Of a DNA stretch of 30,445 bases, positions 1 through 6,807 are shown piece after piece. This stretch comes from a virus. Each line of letters starts with the position of its first letter. The stretch's first letter is position 1. Under the pieces are notes generated by a model. That model did not search any database, had not been told where the DNA came from, and saw nothing but the letters and a program-made list of their open reading frames with translations. The translations under genes were made by a program, and so were the position numbers. The stretch covers positions 1 to 30,445 of the IMG/VR virus record IMGVR_UViG_3300017917_000940; one strand, written 5' to 3'.

Positions 1-1
1 A

Positions 2-541
2 AAAACAAATAATAAAAATCTTTTAGATCTTTGTTGTGGAAGAGGCGGTGGTCTTGATTATTATAAAAATAATTATAACCTACAGTCTTTGTCTGGAATC
101 GATATAAATGAAAAATCAATTAATTTTTGTAAAAATAAATATTCAGGAATTAATTTTTATACAATGGATATTAATGAAATATCGTTTGAACCAAATAGTT
201 TTGATATAATTACTGAAATTGATTCATTTTTTCATATTGTTGATTTAACAAAGTTTTTTATAAATATTAAAAACATTTTAAAAGCTGATGGAGTTTTTAC
301 ATTTGCTGATGAAACTTTTAATAGTGATTCTGAACATATTTTATATCAAACATTTTCACACATTATAAAAAATGATATAACAGATAATATTATTGCTTCA
401 TGTGAAAATATAATAAATGATATTGATAACTTATCTTTTTCAGATAAAGAAAAAGAATATTTAAAATATACATGTCAAGATAATATTAAATGTTATAAAA
501 TTGACAAATCAAAGTTTTTTCACTATACTTGTTATGTTTAG
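2..541 (+). CDS. Class I SAM-dependent methyltransferase, 5'-truncated by the window edge
   Basis: The open frame runs in from the left edge, so the true start lies outside; the first ATG in frame (89) falls after the cofactor motif and is not the start. Before it the frame encodes the SAM-binding motif I LLDLCCGRGGG, followed by GIDIN (acidic end of strand 2), the FYTMDIN segment and a FDIITEID strand, the usual order of a Rossmann methyltransferase. Substrate unknown; a small molecule or sugar is as likely as a macromolecule. It heads a tightly packed plus-strand run; the next gene starts 10 bases after the stop. Confidence 0.8.
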   Translation, partial: KTNNKNLLDLCCGRGGGLDYYKNNYNLQSLSGIDINEKSINFCKNKYSGINFYTMDINEISFEPNSFDIITEIDSFFHIVDLTKFFINIKNILKADGVFTFADETFNSDSEHILYQTFSHIIKNDITDNIIASCENIINDIDNLSFSDKEKEYLKYTCQDNIKCYKIDKSKFFHYTCYV

Positions 542-551
542 GAGATAATAT

Positions 552-785
552 ATGTATACAGATGTTATGAAACGTGCATTTCATTCTATTGTTGCACCTA
601 AAAATTTCAGGGTAGATATTATTGATAATGAACATTTTATTACTGTTAGAGCAAATGAACAAATGTTTATTAGGCTTCATGATGATGAAAAAAGAGAAGC
701 TGTTGAATATATGGTTAAGGTAAAAAAAGCTCTTGAAGATAATGGAGCAATCGTAATGTTAGTTAGAGAGGCAATTAAAAAATGA
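552..785 (+). CDS. Small hypothetical phage protein
   Basis: Encodes 77 residues, preceded by GGAG seven bases before ATG. Mixed alpha/beta composition with a charged helix near residues 46-62 and a basic end; no family recognised. Its stop overlaps the next ATG as ATGA, implying translational coupling. Confidence 0.7.
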   Translation: MYTDVMKRAFHSIVAPKNFRVDIIDNEHFITVRANEQMFIRLHDDEKREAVEYMVKVKKALEDNGAIVMLVREAIKK

Positions 786-901
786 TTAAATATATTATTT
801 GTAAAATTAAAAAACATGTTATTATTGATGCTGGATCTTGTCCATATACTGGAAAATCATATAATGCTTGTGTCCGATGCGGAAAGATGTTAGTAAAATG
901 A
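782..901 (+). CDS. 39-residue cysteine-containing protein
   Basis: Overlaps the previous stop (ATGA) and its own stop overlaps the next ATG. Three cysteines (20, 30, 33) with a CVRCGK motif suggest half of a zinc-binding knuckle. Very basic N-terminal third. Position in a chain of coupled genes supports it being real; function unknown. Confidence 0.55.
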   Translation: MIKYIICKIKKHVIIDAGSCPYTGKSYNACVRCGKMLVK

Positions 902-1047
902 AAAATAAAATATTAAAATTTACAATATTTTTTATACCAACAATAATTCTTTTTGGATATTACGTAAAAAGAAATTTGACAAACCTTTTTAATTCTGATA
1001 TATTTGAAGTTGACTTCAGCGATGAAGAAGATAAAGAGGAACTATAG
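898..1047 (+). CDS. Single-pass small membrane protein
   Basis: 49 residues: a short basic N-terminus, one hydrophobic segment (about residues 6-22) and an acidic tail ending DEEDKEEL. Starts inside the previous stop (ATGA) and ends where the next GTG begins (TAGTG), so it is coupled on both sides. Could be a lysis accessory or a membrane anchor; nothing in the sequence decides between them. Confidence 0.6.
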   Translation: MKNKILKFTIFFIPTIILFGYYVKRNLTNLFNSDIFEVDFSDEEDKEEL

Positions 1048-1553
1048 TGCAAACTTTTTTACCATCATCAGTTGTTTCAGAATGTGCCGAAATACTTGAT
1101 TCTAAAAGGCTAAACAAACAAATTCTTGAGGCATATCAAATACTTAAGGTTTTATCTGGAGCATCACCATCTGGGGCTTGGCGTAACCATCCAGCAGCAC
1201 TAATGTGGCAAGGACATGAACATGCACTATTTAGCTATGCAAATGTTATGGCTACAGAGGCATCATTGCGTGGTATAAAAGTAGACAAAAATTTATTCAA
1301 TTTAAATGAATTAAAAAATCAATATAGCAAAAAATGGGGCAAAGGTTTGCCACGATGGACACAAGATAATCACATTATGATGCGTATAACTACAACTCAT
1401 AAAGCTAATCTATTTAAAAAAGATCCACTTTACTATATAAGGTTTCAATATGCCGTGGATAGTCCACACAATTCTCCATGCTGTCCAAATAGGAAAGAGC
1501 CATGCAAATATTATTGGCCAACACATGAAGAAAGAAAATTAGCTCATGTATAA
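1047..1553 (+). CDS. Pyrimidine-dimer DNA glycosylase-type protein (MSMEG_6728-like)
   Basis: 168 residues starting at a GTG coupled to the upstream stop. The start MQTFLP, the LDSKRLNKQ block (17-25) followed by EAYQIL, and WRNHPAALMW (45-54) are the hallmarks of the MSMEG_6728/Pyr_excise-type family, related by annotation to DNA repair glycosylases acting on UV photoproducts. A cysteine-rich end (CCPNRKEPC) is present. A UV-repair role would suit a phage of sunlit water, but activity of this subfamily is inferred only. The last bases overlap the next gene by 8. Confidence 0.75.
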   Translation: MQTFLPSSVVSECAEILDSKRLNKQILEAYQILKVLSGASPSGAWRNHPAALMWQGHEHALFSYANVMATEASLRGIKVDKNLFNLNELKNQYSKKWGKGLPRWTQDNHIMMRITTTHKANLFKKDPLYYIRFQYAVDSPHNSPCCPNRKEPCKYYWPTHEERKLAHV

Positions 1554-1917
1554 AGATATTGTTGTTTATTCATTGTCAATATTATCTTTAATACTATTTG
1601 TATTATATTTAAAAAATAAAAAAACGATAAAAAAACTTAATAAAAGTTTATATTTATTACAAAGCGATGAACAAAAAATTCATAATGAAAATTTTAATAA
1701 ATTCTTATCAGATTCAAGAGATTGGGCATTTTCATATATAGAGGATGTTCAAAATGGATTAAAAAAGTTTATTGATAATGTTGGTCCAGAAGTAGAGTAT
1801 TATGAGAAGTATGGTATTGTGATTGAAGGAATGATGCCAACACACGATAAAGCATTAACAATAATATCAAAAGAATTTAAAGATCTTAAAACTCTTTTGC
1901 CAGAAGAAAAGGAATAA
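1546..1917 (+). CDS. Membrane-anchored protein with cytoplasmic helical domain
   Basis: 123 residues. A hydrophobic segment at about 7-22 is followed by a lysine-rich stretch (KNKKTIKKLNK), predicting an N-out anchor with an inside basic flank, then a charged helical domain. It overlaps the upstream gene by 8 bases and sits just before an XapX protein and a holin candidate, so a membrane or lysis role is plausible. No family recognised. Confidence 0.65.
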   Translation: MYKDIVVYSLSILSLILFVLYLKNKKTIKKLNKSLYLLQSDEQKIHNENFNKFLSDSRDWAFSYIEDVQNGLKKFIDNVGPEVEYYEKYGIVIEGMMPTHDKALTIISKEFKDLKTLLPEEKE

Positions 1918-1918
1918 A

Positions 1919-2077
1919 ATGAAAGATATTATCTTATCAACATTAACAGGTTTTGGATGTGGTGTAGTATTTGCTGCATTCAAATTGCCAGTTCCAGCAC
2001 CACCAGTATTTGCTGGGGTAGCAGGCATTATAGGCCTATGGGCTGGCTATGATATACTAGTAAGAGTTCTATCCTAG
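1919..2077 (+). CDS. XapX-domain small membrane protein
   Basis: 52 residues. The glycine-rich first helix (GFGCGVVFAAFKLPVPAPP) and second hydrophobic segment (VFAGVAGIIGLWAGY) match the XapX family, short two-helix membrane proteins of unknown function with the conserved LPVPAPP hinge. It sits one base after the previous stop and 9 bases before a holin candidate, so it may be part of a lysis or membrane-disturbing unit. Confidence 0.75.
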   Translation: MKDIILSTLTGFGCGVVFAAFKLPVPAPPVFAGVAGIIGLWAGYDILVRVLS

Positions 2078-2086
2078 GAGGAAACA

Positions 2087-2353
2087 ATGGACAAGAAGAC
2101 AAAGGCAATGCTAGCATCATACGGACGATCTGTCCTTGGTGCAGTTATCGCACTATATATGGCTGGTATTACTGATCCAAAGGATTTGTGGGCTGCACTA
2201 GTTGCTGCCCTTGCGCCAGTGGCTATGAGAGCACTAAATCCAAAGGACAAGGCTTTTGGTGTAATCCCAAGCGTAAGTGCCGTAGAAGAAGCTCTAAGCG
2301 CCGTTAAAGCACCTGTAAAGAAGGCTGCTAAGAAGGCTACTAAGAAAAAGTAA
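2087..2353 (+). CDS. Holin candidate with lysine-rich tail
   Basis: 88 residues behind the strong ribosome-binding site AGGAGG. Two hydrophobic stretches (about 12-26 and 34-48) with a short DPKD turn are followed by an extremely basic C-terminus (KKAAKKATKKK). This layout matches small holins of actinophages, which oligomerise in the inner membrane to release or activate the endolysin. The gene is last in its run and is followed by a terminator. The endolysin candidate lies 27 kb away in this window; holin status is inferred from topology. Confidence 0.6.
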   Translation: MDKKTKAMLASYGRSVLGAVIALYMAGITDPKDLWAALVAALAPVAMRALNPKDKAFGVIPSVSAVEEALSAVKAPVKKAAKKATKKK

Positions 2354-2370
2354 TTTCTTAGATAAAAGAA

Positions 2371-2399
2371 ACGGGTCTATATAAATAGGCCCGTTTTTT
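2371..2399 (+). terminator. Rho-independent terminator
   Basis: A 10-bp stem (ACGGGTCTAT with ATAGGCCCGT, one G-T pair) and 4-base loop are followed at once by a run of T. It ends the plus-strand run that finishes with the holin candidate. Confidence 0.85.
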
Positions 2400-2411
2400 A
2401 TTTTTATATAT

Positions 2412-2440
2412 TTGACTTTGGTTACAGGTTAGTGTATACT
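2412..2440 (+). promoter_or_regulatory. Sigma-70-type promoter for a leaderless GTG gene
   Basis: TTGACT (2412-2417), exactly 17 bases, TATACT (2435-2440). The -10 is followed by 6 bases and then GTG at 2447, so transcription should start on the start codon. Confidence 0.75.
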
Positions 2441-2446
2441 TTATAT

Positions 2447-3169
2447 GTGGGAAAAATAATTAAGTTTAAAGCATTAAATAAAGAACAATATGATCTGCAA
2501 CTAAAACCAGTTTCAGCTTCATCTTTAATTCCTCAGTGGTGGAAAAATGAAACACCATATCATGTTGATCACATGAATCCAACTGGCGGAAAATTTAGAA
2601 TGTTAGATGGTATTGCCTCAAATGCAACTTTTAAGAAATGCACACCAATGTTAGATGGTTTAACTTCTGGATATATAATTAGTCTTTGGGCTGATGTATT
2701 TGTAGAATGGATTAATGGGGCTCCACAAGTATCATGGAGAACACATAATCCAGTATTTGCTCAACATGGACCATCTTCAGATAGAGTTCCACCACCTCCA
2801 GGATATTCTAATTTTGTATTTAAATATCATAATACGTGGATACCAATAACCCCAAAAGGATATTCTGTTTTAGTTACATCGCCATTTGGATATCAAGATG
2901 CTCCATTTAGATGCATTCCTGCTGTAATAGATTCAGATGTTTCAAAGCTAGATGTTGTTCCACCAATGTGGCTAAAAGATGGCTTTGAAGGCGTTTTAGA
3001 AAAGGGAACACCGTTAATACAAGTAATTCCTTTTAAAAGAGAAGATTGGTTATCAGAAACAGAGTATTTTGATGATAATGAATGGCACAAAAGTATGGAA
3101 AGAAATTTTAATTCAACGTTAATAAATCACTATATTAAAAATGTTTGGTCTAAAAAAACATATAAGTAA
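2447..3169 (+). CDS. Conserved phage protein, 'GYII...QVIPFKR' family, copy 1
   Basis: About 240 residues. Conserved signature: a tryptophan-rich IPQWWKNETP, KKCTPMLDGLTSGYII, ITPKGYSVLV, a PAVIDSD segment, and FEGVLEKGTPLIQVIPFKREDW. The same blocks occur in two tandem genes at 27.9-29.3 kb. I recognise the pattern from hypothetical proteins of large marine phages but know no function. An in-frame GTG exists at 2432, but it lies inside the promoter, so 2447 is chosen. The stop abuts the stop of the converging minus gene with no spacer. Confidence 0.8.
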   Translation: MGKIIKFKALNKEQYDLQLKPVSASSLIPQWWKNETPYHVDHMNPTGGKFRMLDGIASNATFKKCTPMLDGLTSGYIISLWADVFVEWINGAPQVSWRTHNPVFAQHGPSSDRVPPPPGYSNFVFKYHNTWIPITPKGYSVLVTSPFGYQDAPFRCIPAVIDSDVSKLDVVPPMWLKDGFEGVLEKGTPLIQVIPFKREDWLSETEYFDDNEWHKSMERNFNSTLINHYIKNVWSKKTYK

Positions 3170-3523
3170 TTAATTAAGATAGTTTATTGCTCTAGTTAAT
3201 CTATCTACATTATCCTCAAATACTCCAAGGCCCCTATTGCAATTGTGGCAAATATATCCTCTAAAACTATCTGTTATATGATCATGATCTACTACCCAGA
3301 TGCTTGCATTTCCACCAGTACCCTTTAACTCTTCTTCATTTTTTAAACAAATTGGACAGGTATATTCGGATCCAGGATATTCGTGTTGATCTCGTAATTC
3401 TTTTCTTCGTTTAGCTAATTTGCTAGCACATTGTCTACATTCAGGACGCAAATATTTGCCACCACTAGATGGAGAAAAATTAGCATTAGGAAGCAACTGT
3501 TTACACTTACTACATGTTTTCAT
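3170..3523 (-). CDS. Recombination endonuclease VII homologue
   Basis: 117 residues. CPICL (56-59), DHDH (79-82) and CHNCNRGLG (92-95) form the zinc-held His-Me finger nuclease fold of phage endonuclease VII, which cleaves Holliday junctions and branched DNA during packaging and recombination. An extra zinc knuckle at the N-terminus (C4, C7, C29, C32) is common in actinophage versions. The start codon lies one base from the 3' end of tRNA-Glu, so the two probably share a transcript. Confidence 0.9.
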   Translation of the reverse strand: MKTCSKCKQLLPNANFSPSSGGKYLRPECRQCASKLAKRRKELRDQHEYPGSEYTCPICLKNEEELKGTGGNASIWVVDHDHITDSFRGYICHNCNRGLGVFEDNVDRLTRAINYLN

Positions 3524-3524
3524 G

Positions 3525-3597
3525 TAGCACCAACGGGATTCGAACCCGTGTTTCTGCCGTGAAAGGGCAGCGTCCTAGGCCTCTGGACGATGATGCC
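3525..3597 (-). tRNA. tRNA-Glu (anticodon TTC)
   Basis: Complete cloverleaf: acceptor stem GGCATCA with TGGTGCT, D arm GTCC/GGAC, anticodon stem CTGCC/GGCAG around loop CTTTCAC, T arm ACGGG TTCGAAT CCCGT, discriminator A. No CCA is encoded. It sits between two minus-strand coding genes, probably in one transcript. It reads GAA (and GAG by wobble), a frequent codon in this AT-rich genome. Confidence 0.95.
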
Positions 3598-3600
3598 GTA

Positions 3601-3792
3601 TTATTCTTGTATAATTTTATATTTTTCTTTTGCTAAATCTTTTAAAATTTTATTCGTAATCTTTTCATAATCAATTTCAATTATACTATTAACTGAATCA
3701 ATTCTATGTACTTGAATTCCATCATTAGCAGATTCTTGTAAAGAGTTATAAATGATTTGTTTTACTTTATTTTTTGATAGTTTGTTATTCAT
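3601..3792 (-). CDS. Small hypothetical protein
   Basis: 63 residues, lysine- and isoleucine-rich, probably helical at both ends. It overlaps the upstream gene by 8 bases and ends three bases before tRNA-Glu. No family recognised. Confidence 0.65.
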   Translation of the reverse strand: MNNKLSKNKVKQIIYNSLQESANDGIQVHRIDSVNSIIEIDYEKITNKILKDLAKEKYKIIQE

Positions 3793-4063
3793 TTACACTT
3801 GGCCTTGTTCCAGGTTTTGGTTTTTCTTTTGGACTTTTATATTTTTCATCGTCCATTAAAATATTTAATAATTCTCTAATTGCTTCACAATTTTCATGTT
3901 TCCACCAAAACTCACACACACCATCTTTTACTGCCCAACAAGATTCGTAATACTCTTGAACTATATTAACAACCCTATCAAACTCCTGCTTAGCTGCCTT
4001 TTTACAACCGTTACAAGGACATACCCAATTACCACGTTGTGGAGTTTGGTTTGGATCTGCCAC
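3785..4063 (-). CDS. Hypothetical protein with CPCNGC motif
   Basis: 92 residues from a GTG that overlaps the previous stop (GTAGTGG). CPCNGC (15-20) plus Cys42, Cys50 and a WWKHENC block could bind zinc; the C-terminus is proline/lysine-rich and probably disordered. Part of a coupled chain of small minus genes. Confidence 0.7.
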   Translation of the reverse strand: MADPNQTPQRGNWVCPCNGCKKAAKQEFDRVVNIVQEYYESCWAVKDGVCEFWWKHENCEAIRELLNILMDDEKYKSPKEKPKPGTRPSVNE

Positions 4064-4206
4064 TACAAACCTCTAGCAACTTTAGCAGCAAGCATTTGCA
4101 TACCCACTGCATTTGTAATGCTAGTTTCAATATTAATTTCTTCAATTTCCTTGGCTATTTGTTCACGTAGTTCTTGAAGATGAATCTCTAATGTTTTTTC
4201 TGTCAC
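4063..4206 (-). CDS. 47-residue helical protein
   Basis: GTG start inside the preceding stop (GTGA). The heptad-like, glutamate-rich stretch ELREQIAKEIEEI suggests an amphipathic helix or coiled coil. Its last base is shared with the next GTG. Function unknown. Confidence 0.6.
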   Translation of the reverse strand: MTEKTLEIHLQELREQIAKEIEEINIETSITNAVGMQMLAAKVARGL

Positions 4207-4307
4207 TTATGTTCCTTCTTATGTCTATTTAATGTATCATGGCCAAAAATTCCCCAGCGTAATTCTATTTCTTTGTTACAAATATCACATATCACTAATC
4301 TGCTCAT
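4203..4307 (-). CDS. 34-residue C2H2-like zinc finger
   Basis: The sequence ICDICNKE ... HDTLNRHKKEHK places CxxC (7, 10) and histidines (23, 29, 33) as in a single C2H2 finger. It overlaps both neighbours, starting inside the 3' end of the 74-residue gene and ending in a GTGA overlap. Could bind DNA or RNA as a tiny regulator; this is inferred from the motif only. Confidence 0.6.
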   Translation of the reverse strand: MSRLVICDICNKEIELRWGIFGHDTLNRHKKEHK

Positions 4308-4509
4308 TTTTACCTCTCGCTATATCTGCCGATACTTCAAAAGCTTTTTTAATCTTTCTTCCTTTTGCTTTGCCTAGTTGAGCCCATACTTCATATGTAT
4401 ATTCAATATCAAGAGCAATCTGCTCTCTAATCTCTTTTACTGTGGCAACAATAAGATTCATTACATATGTTTTTTGTTCATCTGTAAGATCTTCTGTCCA
4501 TTTATCCAT
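4285..4509 (-). CDS. Hypothetical helical protein
   Basis: 74 residues, largely predicted helix; the LTDEQKTYV segment and KAKGRKIKKA basic patch are the notable features. It overlaps the upstream gene by 8 and the downstream zinc finger gene by 23 bases. No family recognised. Confidence 0.7.
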   Translation of the reverse strand: MDKWTEDLTDEQKTYVMNLIVATVKEIREQIALDIEYTYEVWAQLGKAKGRKIKKAFEVSADIARGKNEQISDM

Positions 4510-4699
4510 TTTTAAATATTTCTTCTATTTGAGTATTTAATTCATCAATGTTATTTTCTATGGTTTTATTAGATCCCCAAGAAATACTCATTTCCCAACA
4601 CAAAAAATTAAATACAAAATTTGCAGGGTACTCATCAGACTTAGGAGCAAAGATAATTCCAATACCCCAATAGTGACTCTTACCAAACCCAAACGTCAT
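4502..4699 (-). CDS. Hypothetical aromatic-rich protein
   Basis: 65 residues, with a beta-rich aromatic first half (FGFGKSHYWGIGIIF; NFVFNFLCWEMSISWG) and a helical acidic end. It overlaps the deacetylase upstream as ATGA-type coupling. Function unknown. Confidence 0.65.
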   Translation of the reverse strand: MTFGFGKSHYWGIGIIFAPKSDEYPANFVFNFLCWEMSISWGSNKTIENNIDELNTQIEEIFKNG

Positions 4700-5325
4700 T
4701 GCTTTCTCCCATCTACTATTCTAATTATATCAAATTGCTCTGAAAAGTCAATATTCAATATTTTACCTTCCCAACTTTGATTAAATATTCTAATAGATTC
4801 ATCAGACATATATGGCTTATCTGATTGAGTTTTATGCTTTTTTATTGCATTAAATTTTGTTTGATATTCTTTTGAAATATCTATAATAATCTTAGGAGTA
4901 AAATCATATGTGCTAGGCGAACGGTATGTAAATATGCTTACTGGCAACCTTCTAAGGGCTGTTAATGTTATATCATGAAGAAGTTTATGCTCTTGCATGG
5001 TGTCTTTTGAAGAATGAACCAATACAAGGTCTATATTCTTTTTTATAACCATATCTCTAATAGTATCTGATATAGATCTATAATCATTATATGTTATATC
5101 ATTTATATTTCTAAATTTTACCTCAGATCCAGGAATTAATGAAAATGATTCAATAGTTTCCTTCATTCTTTCTTCTTTCCTATTATTAAAATCAAAAGAA
5201 TCTGGAGATGCAATGAAAGCATGTATGTTGGCTCCATCGTTTCGTTGTTTTAATAAAAATCCAAAACAAGAAAATTCTAAATCATCTGGATGAGCCCCAA
5301 TTGCTAATATAGATTTAAAATTCAT
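4696..5325 (-). CDS. PIG-L/LmbE-family deacetylase
   Basis: 209 residues. GAHPDDLE (10-17) is the zinc-binding and catalytic signature of the family; the partner histidine is in HSSKDTMQEH (104-113). Family members remove acetyl groups from N-acetylglucosamine-type sugars. In a phage it may tailor a glycan on the virion or the host surface, together with the 2OG oxygenase three bases upstream and the glycosyltransferase at 21.9 kb; that link is inference. No clear ribosome-binding site, so it is probably translated by reinitiation after the oxygenase. Confidence 0.85.
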   Translation of the reverse strand: MNFKSILAIGAHPDDLEFSCFGFLLKQRNDGANIHAFIASPDSFDFNNRKEERMKETIESFSLIPGSEVKFRNINDITYNDYRSISDTIRDMVIKKNIDLVLVHSSKDTMQEHKLLHDITLTALRRLPVSIFTYRSPSTYDFTPKIIIDISKEYQTKFNAIKKHKTQSDKPYMSDESIRIFNQSWEGKILNIDFSEQFDIIRIVDGRKQ

Positions 5326-5328
5326 TTT

Positions 5329-5811
5329 TTACTTTAAAAGACTAATTGTAAAAAAGTATCTTGTGCCCTTTGTTACTTTGCTGACTCCATGAGGCCACCA
5401 AGATGGAAAACAAATCATATCTGCTTTTTGAGGTTTTATTCTATTTTCTAAACCATCTGGAGCTGTGAAAGTTAGTTCTCCACCATCATAATTATCATTT
5501 AAGTACATTAGAATACCTACTTCTTCTTCTGGCTCTGAATCTATATGAGTATCCATTCCAACTTCCTCGTTATATTTTGCTAAAAGATATCCGTTATATT
5601 TAACAAATTTATTTTGTAATATTTCTAAAGATTTCTGATAGTACTTATCAACAAAATTTTGAAAAATTGGATCATCTAAATCCTGTACCACAACACTTCC
5701 GCCATGTCTTACTTTTACTTTATCGGTATTGCAAAAATATTCTAATCTTTCAATAATTGCTTTGCAATCATCTTCATCCAAAAAATTATTATATATTTTT
5801 ATATCATTCAT
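5329..5811 (-). CDS. 2-oxoglutarate/Fe(II) oxygenase, prolyl-4-hydroxylase type
   Basis: 160 residues, a full-length small P4H-type domain. Iron ligands are His89 and Asp91 (THID) and His141 (WWPHGV); Arg151 follows ten residues later to bind 2-oxoglutarate. The GGELTF strand is typical. Such phage enzymes hydroxylate proteins or other substrates; the collagen-like fibre at 24.4 kb is a possible proline-bearing substrate (inference). The ATG is 6 bases after a TATAAT, so the mRNA should be leaderless. Confidence 0.88.
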   Translation of the reverse strand: MNDIKIYNNFLDEDDCKAIIERLEYFCNTDKVKVRHGGSVVVQDLDDPIFQNFVDKYYQKSLEILQNKFVKYNGYLLAKYNEEVGMDTHIDSEPEEEVGILMYLNDNYDGGELTFTAPDGLENRIKPQKADMICFPSWWPHGVSKVTKGTRYFFTISLLK

Positions 5812-5817
5812 ATATTC

Positions 5818-5823
5818 ATTATA
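5818..5823 (-). promoter_or_regulatory. Extended -10 promoter, leaderless
   Basis: On the minus strand TGC-TATAAT, then 6 bases, then the ATG of the oxygenase gene. The -35 position reads GTGTCT, a poor match, so the TGN extension probably compensates. Confidence 0.65.
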
Positions 5824-5860
5824 GCAGAAAGGGGCAGTTTAGACACTTACCCAGGTGTGC

Positions 5861-5913
5861 GCTTCCAGAAAGGTTGAAGCGACTTAATCTCCCCCAGAAA
5901 GGAAGGGGGGAGA
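5861..5913. other. Twin hairpins with Shine-Dalgarno / anti-Shine-Dalgarno loops
   Basis: In the gene-free stretch 5824-5972 two hairpins lie in a row: stem GCTTC/GAAGC (5861-5865/5876-5880), and an 8-bp stem TCTCCCCC/GGGGGAGA (5888-5895/5906-5913). Both 10-base loops contain AGAAAGG on the plus strand, which is CCTTTCT on the minus strand. A third CAGAAAGG is at 5825-5832. They may be 3' structures of the minus gene ending at 5973 or an RNA that pairs with ribosome-binding sites. Confidence 0.45.
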
Positions 5914-5972
5914 AGAAGAGTTACGACCACTTCCACAAGATAGGGAACAATCGTTCATGCCTTCATATCTAA

Positions 5973-6182
5973 TTATAACTCAGGAGCTGGCGGTATGTCA
6001 AGTGGATGATCTAAAGGAGTAGGAGCAGTAAGCAAACACTTACATTCCAAACACTCTGCATCGTCTAAAAAATATTGGCCAATCTCATATGTCTCTAAAT
6101 CAAATTTGACAGATATACGCAAAAATGCAGATCCGCAGCAAGGGCATACTGGAGTAGGAATTCCCCTTAAATTCATTTTCAT
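5973..6182 (-). CDS. Small zinc-ribbon protein
   Basis: 69 residues. CPCC (13-16) and CLEC (44-47) make a classic four-cysteine ribbon; the end is proline-rich. AAAGGAG five bases upstream supports the first ATG rather than the second (MKMN). Follows a leaderless 39-residue gene by 45 bases. Function unknown. Confidence 0.7.
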   Translation of the reverse strand: MKMNLRGIPTPVCPCCGSAFLRISVKFDLETYEIGQYFLDDAECLECKCLLTAPTPLDHPLDIPPAPEL

Positions 6183-6227
6183 AATACTCCTTTAAAGTTC
6201 GGCGGAAAATAGAATATACAAACCATC

Positions 6228-6347
6228 CTATGACTCTAACGAGTCACTATCGGTAGGCATTTCCCATATTAGCCTACCCTCTATCCATTTAGATTGATAG
6301 CCTAAAGCTTTCCAATCCATTTGCATAATTCTAGGCTCTTTTGGCAT
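6228..6347 (-). CDS. 39-residue leaderless protein
   Basis: Starts MPKEPRIMQMDWKALGY and continues with QSKWIEGRLIWEMP; tryptophan-rich and protein-like. Its ATG lies exactly 6 bases after TATACT of a strong promoter, and there is no ribosome-binding site. It is first in the minus run that continues to the zinc-ribbon gene. No family recognised. Confidence 0.6.
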   Translation of the reverse strand: MPKEPRIMQMDWKALGYQSKWIEGRLIWEMPTDSDSLES

Positions 6348-6353
6348 TTATTC

Positions 6354-6382
6354 AGTATATCAAATTTGGCGGGGTATGTAAA
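6354..6382 (-). promoter_or_regulatory. Promoter for the leaderless 39-residue gene
   Basis: Minus strand TTTACA (6377-6382), 17 bases, TATACT (6354-6359) preceded by TGA. Six bases separate the -10 from ATG. Confidence 0.7.
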
Positions 6383-6587
6383 GATATCCCCATTACCACT
6401 ATATAAAACATCCCTATATGGAATACATGGTTTTTAGGATATGCCAGATATGCCTGATATATTGTTTGAAATATGCCAGATAGCCTGATATCAAACCAGA
6501 GCCAAACATGCCTATAAAAGGCTTATATGGCCAGAGAAAGGGTGTTTTAGATGTACCGTTTGGAAAAATAAATGTTACTGATAGTAT

Positions 6588-6743
6588 TTAAATATGCCCT
6601 AGAGTGGAGTAAAGTGGAGGATAGTGGGGGATAGAGCACTTTTTATAGCGGGCTCGTAATGTCAAACCCCAAACCTCCATATCTATAAAACCTTCAAACC
6701 CCCTATACCACATATCCCCATATATGTCAAACATGCCAAACAT
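6588..6743 (-). CDS. Doubtful 51-residue open frame downstream of a consensus promoter
   Basis: Frame beginning MFGMFDIYGDMWYRG, 4 bases after TATAAT; a second ATG comes 9 bases later. The C-terminal half is read from a repetitive ACTCC-rich stretch, which looks non-coding. Reported only because a perfect promoter points into it; the transcript may instead be non-coding. Confidence 0.2.
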   Translation of the reverse strand: MFGMFDIYGDMWYRGFEGFIDMEVWGLTLRARYKKCSIPHYPPLYSTLGHI

Positions 6744-6747
6744 GGGC

Positions 6748-6776
6748 ATTATATCCAAATAATTGTTGTTTGTCAA
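6748..6776 (-). promoter_or_regulatory. Perfect consensus promoter inside the gene-poor region
   Basis: Minus strand TTGACA (6771-6776), 17 bases, TATAAT (6748-6753). Predicted start near 6741, reading leftward. No clear gene follows for almost 400 bases. Confidence 0.65.
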
Positions 6777-6807
6777 ATCCTTTTATGCCCAAATTGGCAG
6801 ATAAAAA

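Noticed and set aside
2432-2446. Upstream GTG start for the 'GYII...QVIPFKR' copy 1
   Set aside because: The GTG overlaps the promoter's -10 region; transcription should begin about 15 bases later.
3896-4177. 93-residue plus-strand open frame
   Set aside because: It is antisense to a chain of coupled minus genes, has no ribosome-binding site and low-complexity content.
5757-5972. 71-residue plus-strand frame across the hairpin region
   Set aside because: Its start is antisense to the oxygenase gene and the translation looks like read-through of structured DNA.
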